NCBI GenBank assembly: GCA_963556145.1
Contig: OY744466.1
Coordinates: 5,689,820-5,753,819, forward strand
Reading direction: 5' to 3'
DNA from: Hygrocybe punicea
Lineage: Eukaryota > Basidiomycota > Agaricomycetes > Agaricales > Hygrophoraceae
DNA: 64,000 bases
Shown here: positions 47,590-57,600 of the stretch, in pieces
Position numbering within the stretch: position 1 is the first letter of the stretch
Layout: each line of letters starts with the position of its first letter
The notes under the pieces: generated by a model
Told to the model about the DNA's origin: nothing
The model's database searches: none
What the model saw: only the letters and a program-made list of their open reading frames with translations
Position numbers and translations under genes: made by a program

Positions 47590-48350
47590 ACATCAGGCAA
47601 CATTTTCGGCGTACCCTTTGTTCTTCTTTCGACGCAGCTTGAGAGCGGTGCGCAAGAGGGTAGACTCAGCAGACTCAAGCTTGCTGCAGGCGTCAAGGCG
47701 GCGGTCATACAGCACCGGGAGTTCTTTAAGGTCCCTGTGGGTTTCACATTACAATCGGCACCGATGGAGACACAAACAAAACATACGCACCGGTTTATCC
47801 AGATTTTCTTGACGCCACCAGGGAGGTGACCGAAGAGACGGGTGAGGGCACGCTTGGAGACTAAATCGGGGGGTATACCAGTGATAAGGACTGTGTTTGC
47901 CTGGATAGACTTGGCATGAGAGGGATCAACGAGATGCTCCTGACGCCTGGTCACAAAGTGTGCCATCTCCTTCTTGATGTTATAACACACCCAACCTGCA
48001 TGGAGCGATGAGCCAACATGGAAAACTATCGAAAAGGGTAACTTACCGGTGAGGAGGTATGCGAGAATGACATGGGTGGCGTAACGAGCATTGAGTTTTG
48101 GTTTGATGTTGCCAAAGGTAAAGCAGTCGAGACGAGAGTTGTTGCCTACGATGGTTTTCACGCTTGTGAGTGGGAGAAGGACGGCCCAGGTGAGGAACCA
48201 GATCGGAAGGAAAACGTGGCCGTTAGCGCGGTAAATGTCATGGAAGTCTGCACGGTAGACAGCGAGGGGCCAGGCGAGAAGCGCCGAAGAAATAGGCTCC
48301 GTTCGTTTGCTGAACGGTTGAGTGTCGATGACTTGAATTTCCATGCCAGT
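47590..48350 (-). pseudogene. CSC1/TMEM63-like (DUF221) membrane protein fragment
   Basis: Minus strand: [20 protein letters not shown] (transmembrane), VGNNSRLDCFTFGNI, NARYATHVILAYLLTGK, WVCYNIKKEMAHFVTRRQEH, VLITGIPPDLVSKRALTRLF, GHLPGGVKKIWINR, and after an intron ELPVLYDRRLDACSKLESAE. This is the N-terminal membrane part and first cytosolic segment of the CSC1 family of osmosensitive cation channels. The fragment ends about 50 bp from the DDE gene, and residues between YRANG and FLPIW are missing relative to the family. Confidence 0.65.
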
Positions 48351-48420
48351 GGCACTTGTTGCGGAAGAGTTGTCATCGTAGGGCCTTGTAATGACAAGGA
48401 GAGATTAATATATGTGCTAA

Positions 48421-48540
48421 CCTGATTCTTCTCCTCTAATAGCACCTGGTCGTACTCACTCAACGCCGTGCAGAAGATGATACTCATAATGCTTTTAAAG
48501 CAGTGAATCCACTTTTTCTTTTCCGATCCTTGCCCCCCAA
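48421..48540 (-). pseudogene. Single exon of a heterotrimeric G-protein alpha subunit
   Basis: Minus strand [20 protein letters not shown] then [23 protein letters not shown], bounded by an AG acceptor and a GTTAGC donor. It contains the G3 box DVGGQ (switch II). The family has Arg at the Gly after Gln. No other G-alpha exon is nearby, so this is an isolated captured or rearranged piece. Confidence 0.7.
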
Positions 48541-49436
48541 CGTCGAACATGTGTATTCTACGGAACCATTAGCAGTCTCCGGTTCGCAGACTCCCTGGCC
48601 CTGGCCCCTCAGTTACCACCTCGCAAACGCCGCGTCCACATCAATTGACGGGATGGGGGGTGTCGCGAGGTGCGAGGTGAGATGGAGGGGGCCTTCTTGG
48701 CCCGTCGTCTGCGCTTGACGTGTCTTGGCACAGTTCCTGGACGCATTCGACGCGTCTTCACGTCTTTACGCGATGGGGGGCATTGCATCATTTGGAGACG
48801 TGCGTCGTTGACTCTGTCAACTGGGGACTTGGATGAGACATGGTAACGCACCTGTAAACCTGGGAAATAGAGGCACCACTTCCCAGGCTTCTTTTCCCCC
48901 ACTACCTTCCATCTGAGTCGGTGTCTCCGTGTTCGTTACTGTGGCATGTTGTTGTTATTAACAAAAATTAAATGAACTTAGTAAAAAAGAACTTACCTAC
49001 AGCAGCGGGGGTGGGCGCACCACTCCCCGCCGCATCGTTTTCCATGATAGTTGCGTTGGCATTGTCGTTGTGTTGTTAGGCACATGTGTTTGTTGTTGTG
49101 GCCGTTTTGGGACTTAGCGGGCCTGGATCTTCGTCAGGAATCAGTGGGACATCGATTGCGAAGGGCTTCTGGGTTGGTAAAAGAGGGCGCAAGTGGAATA
49201 AAACGAGGAACGAGGCAAGGGAGTCATCAGTGCCAATCAATCGGCTTGTGTCATGGCCGTCGCTGTTGTGGGTAACTGGGCTTGTCATCGCCATGCATCT
49301 TTGGCCTCGTTGTCATTGCCTTTAATGACAGGATCCATCACCATTTGGACCACCAGTGACTGGGAACTCCTAATGAGACTTCACCATTGTGGCACCATTG
49401 GTTTATCAGTCTACGCTTGAGCGGAGCAAAATTGTA
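48541..49436. other. No gene; one copy of the dispersed GTCAATTGAC-type motif
   Basis: About 900 bp with no recognisable gene. The motif starting ACCTCGCAAACGCCGCG and ending ATCAATTGAC lies at about 48618-48650. Confidence 0.45.
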
Positions 49437-49590
49437 ACTTACAGAATTGGAATTGGGATTCTGAAACTGAAATTACGAAACTGAAATCAGAACTGAAATC
49501 AAAATTGAAACCAAAACTGACATTGAAACTGAAGTCGAAATCGAAATCCTGAAACGAAAGTGAAACCTTGAAAATGAAATGAAAACATTC
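49437..49590. repeat. CTGAAATTGAAAC-type tandem repeat, right block
   Basis: Irregular repeats of GAAACTGAAAT/CAAAATTGAAACC/CCTGAAACG, inverted relative to 45406-45530. It stands directly before the first recognisable CstF-64 exon. Confidence 0.7.
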
Positions 49591-49689
49591 AAATTGACTT
49601 GTCACATTATGTCCAGTAAGTCCCGCCAAACCTGGGCGGTTGGCGACTCTGCATTGGATTCGACGACAAGGGTGTAGCAAGATGGCTCT

Positions 49690-50480
49690 GAGGGCGCTCA
49701 AGCTCATGGTCGATTGAAGGCAAAACCCGCAAAGCGGCACGTGGTTGTCCTTGCCAGTCCCGAGGAACAGTTGCTGGAACTCCTCCTCCAGCTCAAAGTA
49801 AGTATCAGATTCCCTCCGGCGCAGGTGTATCCAATTGACCTTACCAGAAAACAACGCCAGACTCGGCACGCACCATCCTCAATTCTCAACCCCAAATCGC
49901 CTATGCCCTAATAACGCCCATGGTCAACATGAACGCCGTCAATGTAGATGTCCTTCATGTCAGCCCTGGCCCGTGGCAGTTTACTTTTTTGGTTGCCAGT
50001 TTATTGACTTGCTATTCTACAGAAAACAGTCACTGCGTATGGCACACAAGCTCAACCGTCTACAACCACTCTTCCTCACCCGGTGTCATCCCTTCCTCCA
50101 TATTTGCAAGCACAATACCACACTGCTACCCGTCTGACTCTTGTCCCTCCTGCCGTACCACATTCCAATGGTCACCCGCTGCCCAATTTCGGACAACTTC
50201 AACACCCACCAGGTTTGGGGCACACACCTCCCCATCGGTGGCTTATGGAAACGCTGCTCCATCGTTGGGATTCCCAAACTATACCCAATCATATACAACC
50301 CCTCATCTACCTGTCCAGCCCACAGCCAACGTGAGCTTGATACCAGACGCACTGGCTACCATGCCCGATGACCAAAAGGCTGTGATTGTGCGGGTGTTAT
50401 CGATGACACTGGAGCAGATCAATCAGCTCCCACCCACGGAACGAGCTAATATTATCCAGCTGGTCTGTTTCTCGACCCTT
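49690..50480 (+). pseudogene. CstF-64/Rna15-like mRNA 3'-end factor, RRM missing, frameshifted
   Basis: Exon 1 ends SPEEQLLELLLQLK; after an intron come TPDSARTILNSQPQIAYALI then VNMNAVNVDVLH, together the hinge domain that binds CstF-77. A Pro/Gln-rich linker follows, then ALATMPDDQKAVIVRVLSMT LEQINQLPPTERANIIQL, the conserved C-terminal three-helix domain. The RNA-recognition motif that should come first is absent upstream. The linker changes frame near 50215. Confidence 0.65.
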
Positions 50481-51317
50481 CTTTTTCTTCCCCGACTGAC
50501 GTCAATCGCTCGCCCGCGGCGCTACGCAATAAGAATTGCTTCTTTTACATGCGCCGCACATACCTTAAGACAGCTAGCCTTATTGCCAACGGTGCTCCCC
50601 CGTTGACCTCGGTGGATGTGGGGAAGGAGAACTGTGGAGAGACGTCGCATACGAGTACAGTCGTAACCTTGGTCTTGCTGCTTTTTATTTGTTTTGGTAG
50701 AAACGGGGCCATCATTTCTATTTCCTTACTGTATCTACTGTCTTTTCTTTCAACACCACTAGCTTGTCAACAACATACTTGACTATGAGGTGGGTGAGGC
50801 CACTGTCTCGGGAAACTGGGTGGTGCCAACTTGCAGCTTGGCCTGGCAACGGGACCAGCCTTCTATGCCTTGGAAGAACACTCTGGCATGGGTCCACTCA
50901 TCCAGAACATGGGTTCTCAACTGAGGGCAGGAATACATTTCCCTTCATCAATGACTGGATCTACAGGCACAAGTTATCCGTATTAACTACATGTCATATG
51001 ATGTGCGGACTCGAGAAGCGCAACTTCGACCGCCCACGTCCGTCAACATTTTGGGAGAAGTGTGTCTACGATAAGTGCAATGGCATATCAATAATAATAT
51101 CCAGTGAAAAGTCCGAATGGATTGGTTCATGTAAGATCGTCTGAACCAATCTTACACTATTTTTGAGCCTATAGCATATATAATAATTTTGACGGTGAAC
51201 TCTCCTACAACATGCCAGCTCTGCCAACATGGAGTGCCTGGCCTCTGTCATCACAACGCGAATGCAACCCATCATATTACAGAAACATAACATAACTACA
51301 AGATCACACTAGTGGCA
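50481..51317. other. Mostly non-coding; possible transposon-gene remnant
   Basis: Plus-strand pieces VNNILDYEVGEATVSGNWVV (about 50768) and QVIRINYMSYDVRTREAQLR (about 50967) look like parts of a C-terminal domain found in large transposon-linked proteins of Agaricomycetes. They lie in different frames with stops. Low support. Confidence 0.3.
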
Positions 51318-54300
51318 TCACTGAAAGATCCCTGTTACCCCCATCTTCCTCTGCTTCCTCGACGACGCGATGTTTCTTGGCCTACCTCCAATGTATCTTA
51401 TTGCCTGAATGACAAGAGTTTCACGTCTATTCAGGTATTGTCCACATCGTACTAACACAAACTCACCTTGCCGTAGAGAGAAAGGGTTTGGATTGTCATC
51501 ACAATCTTCATACTCCCCAACAAATAGTCCTCCATCATCGTCATGCCAACCCTGATACTTTTGAAGAAATGGCTCTTCAATCCAGTCATAGCACTCGACG
51601 CCGGCACTCCAGAATGGCTTCATCTTACGCACTGCGCGTAATGAATGTGGATCCTGCCGAGGGTGCTCATGAAGAACGTCGCGATTTCCGAGGAGGAATT
51701 TGTAGAGAGGCCTATCGCGCGGGTTGATGACATTGTACACTGTATCAGAGCAGCCATAAGCATAGATACTGTAACGAGGATGTGTATCTCTCGGATGTGC
51801 CACTCTGTCAGGTTGCCGTGGTATTTTGAGTTTCGAGGGCGTTGCTGGACTTGAAATTGTCGATGGCTTGTCAGCAGTCGACGCCTTGCCAGTAGTCGGT
51901 TTTTGTGTTGTTCTCGGATCTAGAATGGATTTGTTAAGCCTGTCTCGAACTTTCACTTCTGTGACTGCATTTCGGGACGTCGGGAGCTGCACTCCCACTT
52001 CAGCAACCAGTGTGATGTAAGGACGCTCATCTGCCTGGCCCACCATTGGGGTAGGGAAAAACGTAAGTGCTTTTTGATTAATTTCGTACTTCGCAACGGA
52101 TCCTTTCGCTTTCCGCCTCTTGATTTGGATTAATAAGCCCGTCATGGAAGACTCTTGAAGAAGGTCTCCACGACGCAGGAGCACAGGCAGTATAACGTCG
52201 ACAATGTCTTGTGAGGACCAGCAAATGATCCCCATACACCGGACAAATGCAGCAAACATCGCATATGAAGTCGTCGCGGTGTCGTCTGCCATCTTCCCGA
52301 AATGAGTGAAACGGACTACGGCATCGTCAAACGCTTCAGCAAACGTGGTCATGCTTTTGACATTATCTGGGACACTATTCAGAATTTGATCCGCGTAGTC
52401 TTTGGAGAAAAGCTCCTTTATAAAGGTCGTCAGCTTGCAACCTTTGCTGAAGATGGGTGTGGAATCGTCGGGGTGATCCTTTCGTATTGCACGCCTATAT
52501 GCCTCCGAAATAAGCTGGCGAAAGACGACTTCCCCTCGCATTCCTTGATCTAATATCCCGCTGCTAAAATCGGCCCTGAGAATGTTTGCCATTACATTGG
52601 TGTCGGGGGATAACGTTTGAAACTCATCCATCTGGCGAGCCGCAGCCTCTGCAAGTATGGGCTCGGATGGATAACCAGAGCGAAAGTATTCGCGGTCTTG
52701 CGGGATGGAAAACGCAGTCCGCATGTAGGTCGAGACAAGTTGAACTTCGCGACGGCGTGCTGCTTCACGTCGAGGTTCGAAATCGAGGTTTAACAGGACA
52801 TCCAACACAGCCGTCGATGCGACAGGTTGGAGTTCGGTGTGCTTTACCGAAATCTTGTGGTGGCATATCAACTTGGCGCGGGCAAGGTCGATAATCGTAG
52901 GGAGGATTTCGCTTTTATGATTGGCGGCTCCAGCAAGGAGCGTCCAGAACCTGTAAGGTCCGAGAGCGTGAAGAACGTCCTAATATACATCACGTAAACT
53001 CACATTGGACGACCAAACTGAGCCATGAATTCAATTTGGGACAAATCTTCCATCTTGAACACACCAGGTTTGATAGACAGTGCAGGAGAACAATCGAAAG
53101 GGGTTTCTGTGATAGGCGCCTGCAGCGCATCTGCATTTTCGCGCGCCCGAGCGGATCTAGCCAGCGAACCCTGGGGAGCCAATTGACTAATATTGGAGCT
53201 TGTTGAGAGATAAATGACGAATATGGGCAAAGACAGGAAAGCATTGAAGCACGAGCATAGGGCATCATACATGTCCTTCCCGTCACGGTCATGCGGAACA
53301 GTCTTCTCCGCAAGAACATGAGCCTCATCAAAGTAGAGCATCACCTTGACGTGATCGTTCTTCAAGTCCTTCATGGATTCGCAGGAACTATCAATGGTTC
53401 GAAGCAATCGGGCGAGTTCGTCTTTCGCCGCCTCTGATACAGCGTATACTGAGGGAGGATCGACGATTCCCGCCGGCACTGGGTGTTTCTTTTGCAACGT
53501 AATCTGACGGAATCATGGAGTGATAAATGCAATTCGTAGATAAAATACATACCAAGTCGTCGGCACCGCAGCTTTTGACAGCTGTGCCATACATCTTGCT
53601 GCGATTTTGACCTTGCTCGAGGTGCTCCCGCCATGTCTCTGCAAGCGCCACGTATGAGGGCTGCTTTTTTGAATACAGCACGGCCAGCTCATCTGAAACC
53701 ACTTTGAATAGGTGCCCAAGGAGATGAAGATAGCGAGTTTTGGCTTCGCAAAGGTCGGCCGCCTGCCAGTCGAGATAATTGCGGATTTCATTGTCTGGAG
53801 GAGGATATGCCATATCTAATTTCTGCACGTAAGAATATGCAGCTTATAAATTGGAACAAATAGTGACCTTGGTTCTCGGCGTGGGCACGAAGATTGAAAG
53901 GGATGGTGAACACCAAGTTTGATTGCTCATGGACCATCCGCGATTTACCTGAGCCCGAACTTTGAAGAATGGCTACAGAGTTCGAATAAGGCTTCTCACG
54001 CGACATACGATTGATGTTGTCCAGCAGGAGACGATGATATGACCCAGCGTAATGTTGGTTCCAAGCGTTTGAGACCGCTAGCTCCTTGTTAACGCAAATA
54101 ATCCAGAAAATAGACAATATAGCTACCTTGCTCTTAATATATCATTAACCACCGTTACTTCTCATGAACGCGAGCGATCACTTACGGTGAACCTCAGCAT
54201 TTAACAACCTTGAAAGCCGACGGGGAGACGATGATCGCCGATGTGGAGGGCGGAGGATCTCTGTGTCAAGAGTCACAGGCCATTCTCAAATGGTGGAAAG

Positions 54301-54656
54301 GGTCACGCACTCAAGTTCCTGATCTCCTTGAACCTTTTCTCCTTCCAAACCTCTTTGAGCAATGTCTCCAAATCGGAGTGTTTGCGCAACAGAGCTTTCG
54401 CACCTGGATTCTCCTTGTACTTTGGATCAAGTAGTCCCTCCGAGGTCGATACGATGGTGGCGAGAAGAAATGCTGGAACTGGTTCATCGACTGTTTCAAG
54501 AACTGACCCGTCCATGCGAGAATGAGTGGCATCATCGACGTCGTTGGGTACAATTTCGAGAGCCATGTCAAGTTTGCGGCGAGTGGCGGGAGATTCGGTC
54601 AATTCAGATCCGATGTGTGGTGTTGCGCGCTTTCGTTGATTAGACTGGGCATTCAT
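51318..54656 (-). pseudogene. Large P-loop NTPase-type protein of unknown function, 5' part broken
   Basis: From ATG 54656: an N-terminal region with FLLATIVSTSEGLLDPKYKE. The ATPase part follows: AILQSSGSGKSRMVHEQSNL (Walker A GSGKS), MAYPPPDNEIRNYLDWQA, KVMLYFDEAHVLAEK (Walker B with an acidic pair), SLPIFVIYLSTSSNISQLAP (sensor-like STSS), MEDLSQIEFMAQFGRPM. After an intron, FWTLLAGAANHKSEILPTI leads into a long last exon (about 500 residues) with DNVKSMTTFAEAFDDAVVRF and MFAAFVRCMGIICW and a Ser/Thr/Pro-rich linker before an unknown C-terminal part. Between RFKEIRNLS and the Walker A exon there is a frame change and a TGA (54266-54268). The layout resembles the NTPase families grouped with Crinkler/RHS-type proteins; that link is from memory. 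A transposon starts 38 bp upstream of the ATG. Confidence 0.5.
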
Positions 54657-54687
54657 AGCTAACACGTCACGTGTATCGCGTTGCGCA

Positions 54688-54693
54688 ACTGAA
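54688..54693. repeat. ACTGAA, candidate 6-bp target-site duplication
   Basis: ACTGAA stands before the first transposon copy and again (60399-60404) between the first and second copies. Confidence 0.5.
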
Positions 54694-57600
54694 GGCAGTC
54701 ATACTATAGGTGTGGTGCGAATAGGACCTAACTGACTTTGAAAACCTACACACGAGTAAACAAAGGTAACACGTCCAAACAACTGCCCTTCGACCACGCT
54801 TCCGAGTCTGTGTAGTTACCGCAGTTGAGTTCTTCACCGCTATATCACCAATTCGAATGCCCGATCTTGCTCCCCGACGCCCACGTGGACGCCCGAAAGG
54901 TTCGAAGAACAAACCCGGTGCAAAAAAAGTTGGCAGACCACGCAAAATTCCACAGGATCTAAGTAACCGCTCAAGTGATGGTATGTACTCGATTTCTATT
55001 GCATTAGCCCACCTGAAGGTATGTTCTATGTTGTATAGATTCTGGAGAAGCTGCTGCAGCTAGTGCAGCCATGGAAGGAACTACATCTAGCAGCCATGTT
55101 CCAGGTAAGCGGATGTTTGCGTCCTGTGTAAATTTTACTTTACCTGATGGAATTTAGCACCATCCCATGCACTTTCGAGGCATTGCGATATATTGCCTGT
55201 GTTGCAAGATGTCCCGCAGGGAACCCGAGACCTTGTTGTTGACCCAGGTGAGTCGGTGCTTAACTGTTGGCAAATCATTGGGGCTCACGCAGCACCAGGG
55301 ACATTATCGAGTGTTGTAAACAGGAACATGGAGGTTTCGACAGAAGCCCATACGACGAACCGAGAGAAGACGCCTGCTGCTGCTGGCAGTGGCGAGAACC
55401 GACCGGAAATTTTGACAGAGACTGGCACCGGGACTTCAGAGGATATATCTGCCACCATGCAGCTGGAGGGTGGCAGCATTCATGGCGGGTTCGCCGAGGA
55501 GTTGTATACCACCACGAGCAGCAGAGCCACGCTTAGTGCTGATTGCCTAGGTGTTACAGGTTTGTCACGGATCATACAGGATGTCGACGAACAAGAAATT
55601 GATGGTGCTAGAGGTATGAGTCTTGTTCAGAAAATGACGCTGAGCTGATTCTCGTATAGTTCATACTGTTCCAAAGTGCCCGTCCAACACATGGCTCCCC
55701 CCCAGAGGTGTAGGATTGGGGACCGTGGCTATTACTGAAGAAGGTACGGTGTGATGCTTAAAATATTTCCTCCCTCGATGACAATTGGGGTTCAGATTCT
55801 GAGGAACTTGATGAGGATGATGTAGATTTTTTGTTCGGAGATTCTGCGCCTGCGCATTCTGATGAAACGAATGACCAAGTTGAATTTCAATCAATACCAG
55901 ATGATGACGAGGCAGGAAATGCTGCTGATGCTACCGATGCTGCCCCTGGCATAGCAGGGCCTCATGCCGTACATGATACTCAAACTCCTTGTCGAAAACG
56001 ATCATCTCTGCCTAAATGGCTCCACGAAAATTATGCAGACACTCGTGAGCGTCTGCTTCTCGAGATGAAAAAGAATGCATCAAGGAAGCCCACTTGCTAT
56101 GACCGTGGCACTTTTATTGATGGATCACCATACGCATTTTTCTCTGCCGACCGAAAATTTCAGCCTACCCCTGAAGACTTCTATCAACCATCATATTTCA
56201 TCTGGCTTCCGCATCTTCTCGTTGACCGTATTCCATGTCCATCCTGTGCTTCTGCATCACGCAAGACCAGCCAGGGTAAAACTGTTTTCCTTCATTCCAA
56301 TGGTTGGCCCAAAGCCCCTCGACGGATTATTGACCTCGATCAATGTCTCTACATCATTGGCTACCGATATCAGTGCGGAAACAGTTCTTGCAAAAAAACT
56401 TACCAAAGTTGGTCACCAGCTCTCCTTGCGGCGCTTCCCCGAGCACTCTCAGCACATTTTACACACCATCTGACCTACCGTAGTGGTCTTACCGATCGTG
56501 TCGTGGCCATGATGCGTGCATCGTTCCTTCATGGAATAGGTCCTGTTCCATTTGCAAAAATAATACAGACAAACCACATTCGGCACTATGAACAACTACA
56601 CCTACAATATCTTGAAATGATTTATGCTCGGCTTCACTCACCGTTTGCCAACATCATTGGGGGCCACCGTCCTTTTGGTTCATTTGATGACCGAGAAGGC
56701 TATGCTGGATTTACGCCTTCACCTAGATATTTCCGTGACTTCTATGTCAAATATATTTCCTCACATGCTTCGGAGATGGACCAATACACGTCAATGCTAT
56801 CTGCAAAGATTCTCAGTGTTGACCATAGTTTTAAGGTACGTCTTCAACAAAGTTCAGGCTCTGCAATCTGTTGACCCATGAGCATCCCAGGTTCCTAAGC
56901 ATCTCGGGAAAATGAATGGTGTTCCTGTATTCAGTGCTTTACATACTGGAACCAACGAATACGGTGAAATTCGCTCAGCAGCATATACTCCAACAAAAGC
57001 CCACAACCAGTTTATGCCAGCCCTGGCGGAGATACCCAACTCTCTCAAAACCTATGGCCATAGCCCACTTCAGATTGTCTTTACTGACAATGTGCGTGGT
57101 GACAAACCTGAACTCGAGAGAGTTTTCCCTGAGCTATTAGCTGGAGTGACACCTGTTCCTGACTCATCCTCATTGGTGCACCTTGGACTTCCTGAACCAG
57201 GCTCTGGTTGTGATATTGTTATCCTGTCATCTTCCTTTCAAGTCAACACACGGCTCAATAGCATCATGGATGACATCTCTGGTGGAGAAGATGTATTTGT
57301 GGCTTTGGATATGGAGTGGCCAGTTGACTGTACAAATGGCATCCAGGGACGTGTTTCATTAATCTCGCTGACTTTTGGATGTGAGATCTTCCTATTGCCT
57401 GTGTGTTTCTCTTTCTCAAGACATTAGTCAATATAATCTGATATATTTCATTGTAGCTTGTGTCATATATTCGTGATGGATATCTCCATCTCCCCCATGC
57501 TTTGCTGGCATTTCTCCGTGCACCTTACATACGCAAAGTTGGTGTCAAGGTAGCTGGAGACTTGACTAGGTTGTTCAAGGACTGTGGATTCTCAACTCCC

